DNA of 46,256 nucleotides from Chara braunii. Lineage: Eukaryota; Streptophyta; Charophyceae; Charales; Characeae. This document shows, in pieces, positions 11,742-23,705 of the stretch; position 1 is the stretch's first letter; each line of letters starts with the position of its first letter. The stretch covers positions 1,693,179 through 1,739,434 of the forward strand of contig BFEA01000259.1 in assembly GCA_003427395.1 (NCBI GenBank). The letters run 5' to 3'. A program made the translations under genes and the position numbers. The notes beneath the pieces are model-generated. The model had not been told where the DNA came from, did no database searches, and saw nothing but the letters and a program-made list of their open reading frames with translations.

Positions 11742-12015
11742 CTAGGCTACTAGAGTGGTTAAGGTCCACTTACCCGCCCGGGCAAAAAAGAAAAATAAAA
11801 ATAAAATAAAAAAATAAATTTGAATTACTATTGTAATTTTAAATTTGGTAAGGAATTTCAATGTAACGCGGAGGCAAAATAGTTCATTTTTCTGTATAAT
11901 ATATTTTTTTTTTTGATTTTTTTTATTGTTTTTTTCGTTGGGACCTTCTCTGGTCCGTGCACGGTCGGGCCGCTCGGGAAATAAGGTGACAATGGTCACC
12001 CGACTGATAACCTAG
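11742..12015 (-). mobile_element. hAT-like MITE, CTAGGCTACCAG family, copy 2 (reverse orientation)
   Basis: Ends are CTAGGCTACtAG and CTGaTAaCCTAG. The flanks atagtaaa (11734-11741) and atggtaaa (12016-12023) match 7/8, an aged 8-bp target-site duplication. The conserved hairpin appears as ggaccttctctggtcc at about 11941-11956. The internal core is the reverse complement of that in copies 1 and 5. Confidence 0.8.
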
Positions 12016-12300
12016 ATGGTAAAGTTGTTTTTTATCTAAGTATTTACATGTTTTGAAAGCAAAGCGTCTTTGTTTTTCTATTCATGCCTTCATATTAATT
12101 TATGCAAGCTATGGTATTATTTTGCATTAATATGAAAAATAAATATTTTAAGTAATTTATTATATAGGTATTTGTGGTGCAATAGTAATAGTGTTACATT
12201 ATCCTTGAAATATAAAATTATCATAAAAGTGATTGTTTATACTTTCAAGAGTTTTGATCACTCTATTTGATTGATATAAATGTTTTATTGTAAAAAAATT

Positions 12301-12443
12301 ATATTGTCTCATGCCGTAAAAATTTCGTTGTTTTATTTACGATACCATGACTTATACATAGTATCATTCTTGTACCTTATTTATTCCATAGTATTGGCAT
12401 AAGAGAGATAGTTAGTGAAAAACAAAAAATGTGAAGGTTTTCT
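12301..12443 (+). repeat. Dispersed repeat R1, copy a
   Basis: About 143 bp sharing the series ttgtctc...atttcgttgtttta, atgacttatacatagtatc and ttatttattccatagtat with the copies at 12493 and 14241. No ends typical of a transposon were recognised. Confidence 0.7.
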
Positions 12444-12492
12444 CCGCACTACCATGATTGGTATTATATTTTCTTAATTACCTTTTAATTGT

Positions 12493-12636
12493 TTATTGTC
12501 TCCTCCTATAAATATTTCGTTGTTTTACTTACCATACTATGACTTATACGTAGTATGATTCGTGTACGTTATTTATTCCATAGTATGGACGTAGGAGATA
12601 TCATTAATGGAAGATTAAAAATTTGAGGGATTTTAC
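12493..12636 (+). repeat. Dispersed repeat R1, copy b
   Basis: Aligns throughout with 12301-12443 and, more closely, with 14241-14382 (shared tattgtctcctcctataaat). It lies about 50 bp after copy a in the same orientation. Confidence 0.75.
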
Positions 12637-12986
12637 TGCATCAGTACATGTCGTGATGTTGAAAATTTTATCAACAAACTATGCAGGCTCATAATACAAA
12701 CATAAAAAAAACAAACAGACAAAAAAAATGGAAAGAAAAAACTCAACGACACTTTAAAACCCTATTCGGAGTAGCTTTCAGAGTTCGTCAAACAAATTTT
12801 CGAATTCGGTATTTTTGCCAACGTTTTTATTAATGGCCCAAATACGTTGAAACTGAATAGAGATATACCTTGAACTTCATACATATCATTAAAAAAAAAA
12901 AAACAAGAAAAACAAATCAGTGAAATATGACAGTTTTTGTAAAAAATATGCCGAAAAAGACACCACTTATTAATCACGAGTGTCGT

Positions 12987-13266
12987 TTAGGCATCTAGAG
13001 TTGTCGGGGACAGATTGCCCGATCGGACAAAAAATAATAATAATAATAAAATATATATTATTTTTTAATCTTTTTTTTTTTTTTTTAATTTTATAAAAAA
13101 TTGCGATGCTGCTCTCAGATAAAAGTTATTCAATTTATATTTTTGCATAACATTTTTTTTTTCAGATTGATTTTTTGTTTTGGGGGGCGGGGACCTTCTT
13201 TGGTCCTTACCCGGTTGGGCCGCCACGGAAAACAGGGTGACCTTGGTGGCCTGGGTTGTAGCCTAG
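12987..13266 (-). mobile_element. hAT-like MITE, CTAGGCTACCAG family, copy 3 (reverse, most diverged)
   Basis: The right end TGTAGCCTAG and the conserved hairpin ggaccttctttggtcc (about 13190-13205), followed by the ggttgggccgcc block, are well preserved. The left end ttAGGCaTCtAG is weaker and no target-site duplication is visible, so the left boundary is approximate. Confidence 0.65.
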
Positions 13267-14240
13267 ATAACCATTTGTTTTTTAACATATTTAATACATC
13301 TTTTAGTTAGGTGAAACGTTTTTTTTTTATGAACAATAATAATCCAAAAAAATAAATATTATATGTGATAAATATATTTAAAAAAAAAACTTATTTAAAG
13401 GTTATCGAGTTTCCCTTGTAGGTAAGAGAATATTAATTAGGGAATAAAAAAAGGGTCTGTACGTATCTAAATCATAAAGCCGGTTAGGGTGAAGAATTCG
13501 GTGATTGTATGTATCTGAATCTAAATGTTTGTCTCTCGTGAGATGTTAATCCTGGTTTCCATCTTGTGAAGTTTTTCATAAAAAAGTACAGCCATCATAA
13601 TTGTTAGTAAAAACCATTATTTTTATTTTTATTTTGTTATTTATAATATTGTTATGATCTTAGTGCATTTTGTTTTCTTTTTATGCTATTTTAAATCATT
13701 TGTGGTAATTTACTAAAGTTATTATTACAACTAAAAGAGATTTTTTACTTGTAGAAATGTCGAAATGTTTAATTATTTATTTGTTAGAGGTCTACATTTT
13801 ATATATGAGTACACAACAACTTAAATATTCACTTAGCATGTGTTTTCACCAACATATTTGGGTTTATAATAAAAAAAAATATTTTGCTTTTAGGATTTGT
13901 CAACACCACATTTTAAATTTGATTTTTATCATCGTGGTCGTTATTTCATACAATTAATTTAAAAGACTCTTTATGATTTTGAATTCCACCTTGTATAAGG
14001 ACCACGTTGTAAACCTATTATTACCTTAACCATATTTTCAATTATTAGGGCTTTAAAACAAATGAAGGTATGTTTGTGCCTCTATAAAAATAAATTGCTT
14101 AATATTGCATTAAACGACTTGTATGTTTCCCAAATATTTTTTGTTTTAATCTGGTTGGTAAAGTGCCCCATATTTTGGGGGTTGGAAGAATGTAAAAGAC
14201 TGATTTGATATTATATTTTTATAATTACCTTTTGATTGTT
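13267..14240. other. AT-rich gene-free stretch
   Basis: No reading frame over 66 codons, no recognised RNA gene. The last ~45 bases before 14241 resemble the sequence before R1 copy b, so the R1 unit may begin slightly earlier than annotated. Confidence 0.6.
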
Positions 14241-14382
14241 TATTGTCTCCTCCTATAAATATTTCGTTGTTTTATTTACCATACAATGACTTATACATAA
14301 TATCATTCGTGTACCTTATTTATTCCATAGTATTGACGTAAGAGAGATGGTTAATGAAAGACAAAAAATTCGGGGGTTTTCT
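14241..14382 (+). repeat. Dispersed repeat R1, copy c
   Basis: Third copy of the 12301/12493 repeat, same orientation, about 1.6 kb downstream of copy b. Identity with copy b is highest over the first ~60 bases. Confidence 0.75.
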
Positions 14383-15569
14383 AGTGTCGGCTCGATAAAA
14401 CTTGGTATACGATAAAAAATCGACATCGAAAGAAAAAACTACTGATGGTTTAAACCATAATTTATCTTAAGGGAAAGTGATGGAGTAGGGACATTTGTTT
14501 GAGGCTGGAACACAAATTTAAAATGGTGACTTACTGGTAACATATGCGAGAATAATATTGAAACTTTTATGTTGATAAAATTATTTTTCCTTATAAAAGA
14601 CTCGTCTTTATTTTCTTTATATTTTTCGCAAAAAGATAAGCGCTTAAACTTTTTGTTAAACCACCAGTACATGGCCCCATGCAAATGGAGAATCTGTTTT
14701 GAGCCTCTCCAAAAATTTAGGACGTTGAGCGCCGTAGATAAAATGAATGAGTGGTGGCCAGCCTCTGAAAGGGGTTCGTGGCTGATAGCTGGTGGCTGAT
14801 AGTTGGCATGTACTGGCGTTTTAACGACTTGAAGCGACCGAGCTCAACTCTGTCAATATTTGACTAACTTCTTCCACCCCCCAAATGGCTTGCCATGTAG
14901 ATGGTAGGGACCTGGGCACTGTTTTGTGGGTTGCACCTAGAGGAGAGGTACATCAACCACCAGATTCTAAATCCATTGAAGCTGGAAATTTTGTATGCAA
15001 TGAATCGAACCACTCCTTGTGAAGCTGGTGCACCGAAAGCATGGGGGGGAGGGGCTTACCGTCTGCCATCAAATTCGCTGCAATTTGCTGTGTGCACAAT
15101 TCTGGGCCCAGTGTTCTCCCTCACAGTCTGCAGGCCACCTTTAAGCACCAGCTGGTTCTCCCTAGGTAGGAAGCTATAGGCCTTTTGTGGAATTATTCCC
15201 ATCAAGAGGTATTTGGAGGCCCTTGGATGCTATGGATGGCAACCGCGTCCTTTTTCGGGTTGAGAAGTAGCTCGGGCCCAGCGCAATGGCACAGGATTTT
15301 GACGTACTTACTGTTTGCATTGGCCTCCCATCAACGGTGTCAGAGCCGGCTGGTTGTCCCAGAGTACGGTCCCTATTGGGACTGAAAAATTGTCGATAGG
15401 ATCAAGCCCTCGAAACAAACGTAAGGGTCCAGGAAAAGGGGGGAGGGCATGCGTGCCAAGGCCTAATGTGGCTGTACGGTCCGTTTTCTTCAGGGCAGGG
15501 CAGCGGCGGTAGACCAACCCGGTAGCTCGGCAGAGACGAAGATAGAGACGAGTTGGCAATCGCTTAAGT
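14383..15569. other. Upstream region of RPL17, no gene seen
   Basis: The base composition changes near 14700 from AT-rich to balanced, as expected on approaching a gene. Short frames at 14901-15179 and 15185-15385 show no family motif. GGGCCC-type motifs occur near 15113 and 15267, but a promoter or transcription start cannot be fixed from sequence alone. Confidence 0.5.
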
Positions 15570-15659
15570 CTCCGGCGCGATTTTCACCATTCCCTCTTTT
15601 CGGCAGCGAGGGAATTGTGTGAGAGCGGCGGTCTTTGGTGGATATCGAAGCCGGCAGCC

Positions 15660-18600
15660 ATGGTAGGCGTCGTTTTCACTGTGTTCCCTCTCAAACTTGT
15701 CGATGGCATTTGTCAATGTGTTCATCGCTGTTGTTGAAGGCCTTGTCTATCTCAGTCACACTCACTCTTCCGCGCTCTCTCACCTTCTCTCCCTCTCTCT
15801 CCCTCTCTCTCCGTCTCTTTTCCCTCCCCCTTCCTTGCTCTCTCTTTTCCCGTCTTTGGTCTCTGTGTTGCACTATCCGATTCGCCTAGGTGTTAGTTGA
15901 GACGAGAATATGAAATGGGCAGCGGAGGTGCTCTTTCAGCGTGTCTACTGCGTAATAAATGGATGGCCGTCGAAGCCTGCCATATCGATGACGATGAGAC
16001 GGGAGCGTACGGCAATAGGAGTGGTTGAATCGCTAGATAAATCGAGGTTAGCAGTGTTGCCTATCTTGAGTGAGTCAAGAGTTACGACAAAGAACCCTAA
16101 TTTGCGTAGCTTGGCCTTGTTAGTCAATTTGATGATGGTGTTGTGTGTAGCTGTTGCCCTATGTTAAATAGCCATGTGTTTTCGAAAATAACAATAACAA
16201 ATATACTTATGGAAAGTAGTTTTCACTTATTTTCATCTGTGACATAGCAACGTGTAAGAGTCAAATGATTGTGAGGTGAACTGTTTTCTGTGGACCGAGA
16301 ACTCGTTGCACAGTTTTGATGACGGGTCGTCCAGTTTGTTTAGGCCTGCCCAATGTAAATGTTCTGATTAAATACTCTGATTGTGCCTATGTGGCTGCTG
16401 CAGGTTAAGTACGCAAGAGAGCCGGATAACCCAACGAAGGGTGAGTGTGTTTATCATATCTTCACCGATGGTTTCTTATCTCATCTCGCTTGACAACTGT
16501 TCTGCAGAAGTGCTCAAGATCGGTGTTTGTTTAATCACCATGCTTATGGAAGTGTCGAAGATGTTAGGTTAACGCGGTGGGTTGGACAATAGGAATGATG
16601 GTGATTGAACTCCTGCCGACCAATTGAAAGGACGACAACCACCACGGGAAGGGCAGGGGCTAGTGCAACAGTGTGAACTAGTGGGTGCAGATCCCCTCTC
16701 CCTAGGGGTATGTTAAGGGGTAGATGAAGGACTCGTGGTATCCGAAGATATGGTAAGAATGAGAGGTGGCAGGGGTTTTCGATTGTCGTACTTCAGGCCG
16801 TCTAGAAGACTATGTGGATGAATCTAAATGTGGGAAGAATATCTGACATTTGCTGTTGTTGGCTATGGTTGTTATCTGCAGCATGCAAGGCCAGGGGCTC
16901 CGATCTCCGGGTGCACTTCAAGGTAAGGAGATGTAAACTCGTGACACAGAACCGTATTCAGTGCTGTGCTGATTCCTTCTCGGTTTCCCCTAATTCTGTA
17001 CTGGTCCTTTTCTCGTTATCCGTCCTCTTCTGTCTTGTGACGGACCTTCCCTGTAGTTCTATTCTCCCACGACACTGCTTGACTTTCTTTCGTTTTGCCT
17101 ATCACTGTTCCACGTTTGATAAATTTCGAGGTATAGCCGGCACTTGCATGTGGTAGTGTGCCTCCGAGTGTGTTTGTCCTTCGCTGTTTACCGAACGGTG
17201 GCCAAGATGGACAAGTCTCAACCGTGGACGTGGGAAAAGCTGGATTGAATATCGGAGGTGATAAAACTTTTGTTGCAGCTGAGCGGGGCTTTAGGTATTT
17301 GGAAGGTTTCGCTCTGGCGTAATGAAGTGAAATCAGGATGCGGATGGTGGGGAGGGGTTAGTGGGGCTGGAAACGCCCGCGCTGGATGTGTTTTACCAAT
17401 GGGGACTACATGAGCAGCAGCAGGTCAGACAGCGATGGTCTTGCTGGTGGTGCTCTGTGACGTGAAGGCGGTCTTCACAGAAGGGTGCTGGTTGTTTTGC
17501 GGGAATCAATCGATGTTCCCTGAATGATTTGGTCAGCGAAGATATCCATGGCAGTTGTGTATCGCGGCAATCAATCTTCCCCTAATGATTTCGTTAGCGA
17601 TGTGCTATCAACGACTGTGTTCTTTTGACCTAAATGAGAACGTACAGGAGATGCACTGCGTCTTTGCAAAGATGCTCTATGGGGCGGGAGTGGACATGAT
17701 GGTGAGGGGAATATGACAGCGGGGGGTGACTTCGAATATCTGCTATCAGTTGAAGTACGATGAGAGGTGGATGGATCTCAGTGGTCCTTGTTAATAGCCA
17801 AAGATGGCGCAGAGCGAGAGGTCCCTTTTTGGTGTTGGTTATGGAAGTAAATCTTCAAAATCGGCGGGTGAAAGTGTTTGGATTGTGCAATCGTTTGAAG
17901 TAGGGAGGGGTTTTCGCCGGATGACCTTTGAAAAGGGNGGAGGGGGGGGGGGGCAATTTCGCCGTAATCAATCCCGTTTAAAATCTTGCGCGTATTGACG
18001 TCGTAAAAGCGAGGAAGGAGAATATTGAAGTTTATCGGGGGTGGCATTTAAGGTCTGGGAAATATTTTATCGGCAAGATCAGAAATCAAAAGGCAAGGCA
18101 TATTGAATTGTCGGCGTGAGTTTTTAAGTTATCGGGAGATGGTGTAAATCTGACTATGATGGTGTTTCTCAATGTATTGCAGAACACCCGTGAGACAGCG
18201 CAGGCGATCAAAATGATGGAGTTGAACAAGGCGAAGAGATACCTCGAGGATGTCATCGCCCACAAGCAAGCCGTTCCATTCCGCCGGTTTTGCGGTGGTG
18301 TTGGCCGTACCGCTCAGGCGAAGAACAAGGGTCAGACCAACGGGCAGGCTAGATGGCCCGCGAAGTCTGCCAATTTCCTGCTGGGACTCCTGAAGAATGC
18401 CGAGAGTAACGCTGAGGTAAGGGCTCTTCAACGATCAAATTTTCGAATCCCATTTTGTACCGCCAGGCGCCTTACGGGTAAAAAGTCCCATCTGCAGGTG
18501 CTTGTAAAAGAAATGCTAGTGCTCGGTTGGAATGTGATGTGGATTGAGTCGTAATGAAGGCTCGTTTGTCGATCCGATTAGGGCATGTCTAGTGTAATCG

Positions 18601-21600
18601 GTGTGAGCGAAGAGTAAACGGGTCGGCGGATGATCTGATAGGTTAAATATTTAAAAGGATTTCGGCAGTGAGCAGAAAAGAACGGCGGTGTATGTTGAAT
18701 AAAAGATTCGCGCTCGTGGGTATGATGTGGACGTCAACGTACCGTATGTGTGCATAATAACTGAATAAATCGTGGGATAACAAGGTGAAGAAGCTTAGTT
18801 TGAGGATTTTTTGAGAATCTCGCCAACATCTTCACGGCATAAGAGAACGTACGGTCGTTATGACTGTTGCTTGGGGCAATTTCAGTTCAGGCTCGCCGAT
18901 GATGATTAGGCGTTCTATTTGGGTGAGGTCGGTAATTCATGAGGGTGTATGTTTGAGGTTACAGCTGGAACAGGTCTTAAAGATTTTTACGATTTTTAGC
19001 GTCTATTTAGTTTAGGAGCCGTATAATTAGTTGAGTTTGCCTTTCCTTGTGGTTTTGAATGGAAGGGGTGGAGGAACACCTTGGCGTTGACACACCCCAA
19101 TTTTTGTTATTCCCCGACATGTAAGATTTCGAAGTGTTCCAAAGTTTGTTCTCATCGTCTCTGGGCTGTTGGACGGTGGTGCAAATACTGTAAAACGGAT
19201 TCGTTCTGTTGTCGCTCGATTGCGCGGGTAGTGCACGCGACAAAATACGAGAGATGACACGGCGTGAGTCAGAATCATGACGAAGGCTAATGGCACTATC
19301 GTGCGAGTGAGTTGTCGCGGAGGTGGAAATTTTGACCTATCATTGGAAAATCTGATTTGTTTGTTTTTGAACGAAGTTTTTCAACATGGAAGTATTGTTT
19401 GGAGTTCTTTTTGTTGGTTATGGCCTTTTCAGGTTTTGAAAACTGATGCTTTTTATTAGAGGAAGAAGTGTACTTCGGATTGGTACCTCAGCAAGACCTT
19501 TCTGTGCTCCTGGACTCAATGATCTGGTCTGATATTTACAAGAAAGGCTTCACGAAATTTGAACTCGTCTGAGTACATACGTATGCGAGGACGTTTCTTC
19601 CTAGTTCTCGACAAATCAAGGTAGATATATCGATGTCCGGCCATAGATTCGGTCAGGTACAGTTGAGATGAGCAATTTGAGCACGCCCTCATTTATGGAC
19701 CTCGCAGGCATTGGCTATGGAGTCCTGAAGATAGTGAATGGCCCCCCTTGTGGACGGTTCCTTTGTGTTTTGAAATCTTTGAGCCGACGATTGTTTGGAT
19801 TTTCTGTCGGTGTCATTTGCATAGATCGTAATGTAAGATGCTTGTAATATATTGGAGATGTTAGTTAACAGTGGGGGTGTCCTTGGTCCATTCTCAATTT
19901 CGAGTATCTGACTTGATGTTTTACTTCGATTTTTTCAAGAACTGCACTGTCGGGTTGTTGAGGTTACAGAAATGTGCCTTTAGATATAGAAGTGGCTGCA
20001 GGCAGGTCTCTTGCTTAGGGTACTGACTCGTCGATCTGTGACTTTGTCAATTACTTGCAGGTGAAGGGTCTCGATGTCGACACACTCTTCATCTCCCACA
20101 TTCAGGTCAACAAGGCACAAAAGCAGAGGAGGAGGACGTATCGTGCCCACGGCCGTATCAATCGTACGTATCCAACGAGATTCGTTGTTCTCCTGAAAAT
20201 TCGACTCGTCAAACGGAATGATGTGTGATTTGCTTGTAGCATAGAGTTTGGTTTGATGTCGAGTGTTTAAAGTACGTTTGTGATTTGCGTGAAGCAGAAA
20301 TGAGTTCGTTGTGATGACGAGTGTTTCATGCGCGAAATCGTTCTCTCCTTATCGAATGTTGCTCTGAGCAGAGTCTAGAAAGAAGGAAGAGAATCGCTTG
20401 GCAGTGAATGTCATGACTAGTGGTGGGTATTTGTTTTTGCGGGAAAACCCTAATCGTGACGTAATTTTTTCGCTGTGGTTTGTTTCCCTTGTTTTTGTTT
20501 ATACTCAGCCTACATGTCATCACCATGCCACATCGAGCTTATTCTGTCTGAGAGGGAGGCACCTGTGAAGAAGGAGGTGAGTATCAGATTGTTTTCGTTC
20601 CTGTGCTGTCCGAATATCGGATGTTATATTGTTTGTGACGCAAATGATTGGGTGACGAAAGGTGTTATATAGGAATTGCAAGTTGCCAAGGCAGGCAGTC
20701 TGCTCATTTGAACTGAGGCTGTAACGGCGGCCTCGTGAAAGTTACGTTCAAGAGTGTGTGAAGTGATTGTCGTCCTGAATGAAAAGCGTATTCTGAAGAA
20801 ATGTTTTGTGGTTTTGACGAGTTGGTGGTAGAGAATTGGCGTCTGTCCAAAGATGCAAAGACAGGCAGTCTGCTCATTTGGAACTGAGGCTGTCACGGAG
20901 ATCTGTCTTTAAGGTTACTTTCAAGAGTAAAGTGATGGTCGTCCTGAATGAAAAGCGTATCCTGAAAACACTTCTCGTCTTTAAGTATTTGACGAGTTGT
21001 TAGTGGAGATTGGGTTTCAAAAGAGGAAATGAATTTGATGTTCAGGCGATTTGCGGGAAGCCGGATGCACCTCGATGGTGCAATACTCACAGCGCACCGA
21101 GGACTTCAAGGTTTTGAAAGACGGCTTCGAGGATAAGGACTTAGCTCCCGTACAAGAGTTTTTCATCCTCAAAATTAGTAACCGCAAGTGGAAGAGTGCG
21201 TCGACACTGAAAGCCACTATTGACGAGCTGCTGCTGCAATGTCCCGAACATGGACTAACCCGCTCCAAATTACGAACCAGTTTGCTAGAACATCGGCGGA
21301 GACCCTCAAGATAATTTTTAGGTGTCGAATGTGCTGGACATACAACAGCTGACGGTACCCCGCTCTTCAATTAAGCGGGTGGTGGGCACACGTTGCAATT
21401 TATATCAGAGAGATCTCTGATCTCGTCTGATGAGGGGTGTGGGGATTTCGAGAAAACTATCCCCTGACGTCGGTTCATGCGCGTGAGCTGTTCAATTAAA
21501 GCAAAGGATCCTTGGGAACGTGGCATCTCCGGTCTTTGGAAAATGGCGGGGAAATCCCTTTTTCAGAATGGCGGGAACCCGTTTCCGGAATATGCCGGAG

Positions 21601-21981
21601 GGTTCCTTTTTCAGAATGAATGCTTAATACATAAGTTGCTGATGTTTTGTAGCATTTAGGGTTGTAGATTAGAGAAGGAATGTTCAGATGAACAAAGGTG
21701 TTATCTATCAGCGAACTGGAATTTGTTTTGGGTTTATATGACGTTCGCGTTTTATGAAGCATGTATTTTTGTGAGCTATACTTCATACATGTGGTTTCTT
21801 TTTGTGATGTGCTCTATTCTTCTGGTTTGTACGAGACAGTTATCAAGCGGTACTGATGACTTCGTCGTTCGGTTGTTGGTTATTTGTTGCGTTGATGTTT
21901 TGATTTCAGGTTGATCCCGAGCCTACCGCCACGAAGAAGCGAAAGGGACCTGCCCGTATCCGCAGTGGAGCCACGGCGTAG
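15660..21981 (+). CDS. RPL17: 60S ribosomal protein L17 (uL22), seven exons, complete
   Basis: Structural protein of the large ribosomal subunit, lining the peptide exit tunnel. Exons: 15660-15662 (ATG only), 16404-16440, 16882-16922, 18183-18416, 20061-20163, 20509-20576, 21910-21981. All introns are GT-AG and the phases join to a 185-residue protein, near the ~176 residues usual in plants. Diagnostic runs are [12 protein letters not shown] then [59 protein letters not shown] and [17 protein letters not shown]; the C terminus is basic ([10 protein letters not shown]). The single-codon first exon is supported by ccATG|gtaggc and by acceptor ctgcag|GTTAAGTAC restoring MVKY. AACCCTAA telo-box-like motifs lie in intron 1 (16093-16100) and intron 5 (20445-20453), motifs common around plant ribosomal protein genes. 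Introns are 68-89% of the locus depending on how UTRs are counted, and intron 6 is 1.3 kb. Confidence 0.95.
16308..16386 (+). ncRNA. Possible box C/D snoRNA in RPL17 intron 1 (weak)
   Basis: TGATGA at 16317-16322 and CTGA at 16377-16380 are flanked by complementary gcaca (16308-16312) and tgtgc (16382-16386). Against it: box C has T instead of a purine before TGATGA, the CTGA lies only ~23 bases from the splice acceptor where it may simply be the branch point, and I recognise no rRNA-antisense guide. Confidence 0.2.
20671..21015 (+). repeat. Imperfect ~170-bp tandem duplication in RPL17 intron 6
   Basis: About 20671-20840 and 20850-21015 share ggcagtctgctcattt, gaactgaggctgt, gtcgtcctgaatgaaaagcg and ttgacgagttg in the same order. 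The strong conservation of gtcgtcctgaatgaaaagcg stands out. Box C/D criteria are not met (GTGATTG/GTGATGG only), so function is unknown. Confidence 0.75.
21051..21314 (+). other. 87-codon open frame inside RPL17 intron 6, unrecognised
   Basis: The frame starts at an ATG and ends at taa, with a charged, ordinary amino-acid composition (for example [15 protein letters not shown] and [18 protein letters not shown]). Nothing marks it as an exon of RPL17 and I recognise no family. It could be a transposon fragment or chance. Confidence 0.25.
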
Positions 21982-23408
21982 TGGGGATGTAGCGTGCTTT
22001 TCTGGCAGAAACGAATTTCGACAGCATTCTTTACGTTCTGAATTTAAGCATTGAAGCATGTTTTGAAGAGGACGGAACAGCCGTAATTCCCTTTCCGTTG
22101 TGAAGACATCCGTTGTTGGATGTTCTAGTGCTCCCATTTTTCTAGCGTCGGTATACTTTGGGCCTGATTGAGCCGAACGAAAACTAAACGTTTCTTTGTT
22201 TGAAGAGAGCATTTGAAGAGGAAGAGTTTTTCTTGTACATTTACGGCAATTGGGCCTTCTCAGTTGGTTCTGTATGCGTGTGTATGATGTTGTGGTTTTT
22301 CTGTCAAGAGATGGTCCTCTCTGTTCGTCTCATCAGATCTGGTTGCCTTTCTAATGGGCTATTACAGTGAAATTCGTGTCGTACTAGTTGTCTTTGAAGA
22401 TCCGGACCTATTATGGTGGGATTATGAATCTTGTCGATTGGCTGATAATGTGTCTGTCGGCGCTGATGAGTTGGAGACTGTTGTGTTTTAATACTGAAGT
22501 AAAATCAGTTGTTTGCATAAGTTAAGCCTAAGGCATATGTCATTCGTGGAAAGCTTGAGTGATCGATCTTGTCGTTTAGTTATGAAAAATGTGAAGGACA
22601 TTCGGAGGCTGTGGTTTGTCTTTTTGTTTTTTTTTGTTTGTTTTTGTTTGTTTTTGTTTGTTTGTGTTTGTAGTGGACTAGATGGAACCTGTGGAACTTG
22701 TGCTTATGCCTCGCTGCGCTATTCAACACGAGATGCATTTGGACGAGTCCGACACCTTGAATGTATCGCGTCCTGAAAGTGTCCAAATGCATGTGAAGTG
22801 TTGTGCAGTGCAGCGCGGCCCGAGTTTAATTGTAGTGATCGGCGCTTGTGTAGCCGATCTGCGGAATTGGCAGTCCGTTGACGATCACTTCAATTCATAT
22901 TGGTATAGTATAAAATTTGTGGAGACGAAGTCACAGTTTGCCAATCTCGTGTGATTGGTGTACGTAGGTGAGTCTCACGTTCTTTTGTTTGTCTGTTATT
23001 GAAGTCTGGATCTGAGGTTTTGTTTTCGTTGGTCTCGGAAATTTGCATCCGCCGTGAATCGTTGATCGGAAACAGGAAGCGAAAAAATGCGAATGCTGAA
23101 TGTGGACTGAAAAGGGCACCGAATACATCTACAGTGACTGTGTGTTCTGTTCAGGCGAAGACGGTAGCTATCCCGCACAACGGGAAATGAAAACGAAACC
23201 GAAGTAAGTCCCACGAAACGGCAAGTCGCAATCAGACTGTAGCGGTTAGAACCACTACATTTTGAAGAGTGCAGAGGTAAATCATTTACGCTTCGGGGAT
23301 TTTCACCGGTATGATGACGTTTGAATGGGATCTAAAGGTGTTTTCACTGGTGGATGTTGGTCTGGCCAGTATAGGTGTTTGATGAGGATGCATTGCTAAC
23401 CATCGGGT
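21982..23408. other. RPL17 3' flank and intergenic DNA
   Basis: No reading frame with recognisable motifs. The first few hundred bases should include the RPL17 3' UTR; its end cannot be placed. There is a T/G-rich (tttttg)n tract at 22620-22672 and two strong stem-forming segments near 22733-22792 and 22834-22889. Confidence 0.5.
22733..22792. other. Perfect 12-bp inverted repeat, 36-base loop
   Basis: atgcatttggac at 22733-22744 pairs exactly with gtccaaatgcat at 22781-22792. A second stem (agtgatcg 22834-22841 with cgatcact 22882-22889) follows and encloses two small hairpins. No box C, H or ACA motif fits convincingly. It may be a structured RNA or a small foldback element. Confidence 0.5.
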
Positions 23409-23480
23409 TTTGAGCTAAACGGCCCTAGCTCCAGTCGCCTTAAGTAACGAGCCCGTTGTGCATGATTTATGGATTCGGGT

Positions 23481-23543
23481 TCTGCCAGGATGAATCTCAA
23501 AAGTCGCTGACTTAATATTGATGCGAACTCAAGTCTGAGCAGA
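23481..23543 (+). ncRNA. Box C/D snoRNA, U52/snR78-like, degenerate copy
   Basis: Stem TCTGC/GCAGA (23481-23485, 23539-23543) encloses a mutated box C (AGGATGA, 23487-23493), a D' CTGA and box D CTGA (23535-23538). Compared with the next copy it has lost ~13 bases including the guide gaactaga, so it should not direct the same modification. Probably a pseudogene. Confidence 0.6.
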
Positions 23544-23705
23544 CTTAGTTCAGAGTCCTGATATCAATCTGATGTTGCTTAGGACTGTACGACGCTGCCC
23601 TCGTTTCTGTTTGGGTAGATGGTCTTGAGAGGACCAACCCTCGAGTCTTGATCTAAACAGCTCTAGCTGCAATCGTTCCCGTTGTTCATGATTTCTGGAT
23701 GCGGG

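Noticed and set aside
20312-20368. GTGATGA...CTGA pair in RPL17 intron 5
   Set aside because: Flanks are not complementary and no guide is recognisable.
21426-21470. Hammerhead-ribozyme-like string CTGATGAG followed by GAGAAAAC in RPL17 intron 6
   Set aside because: The bases between the two core elements cannot form stem II directly next to them, and the second core element should be GAAA immediately after that stem.
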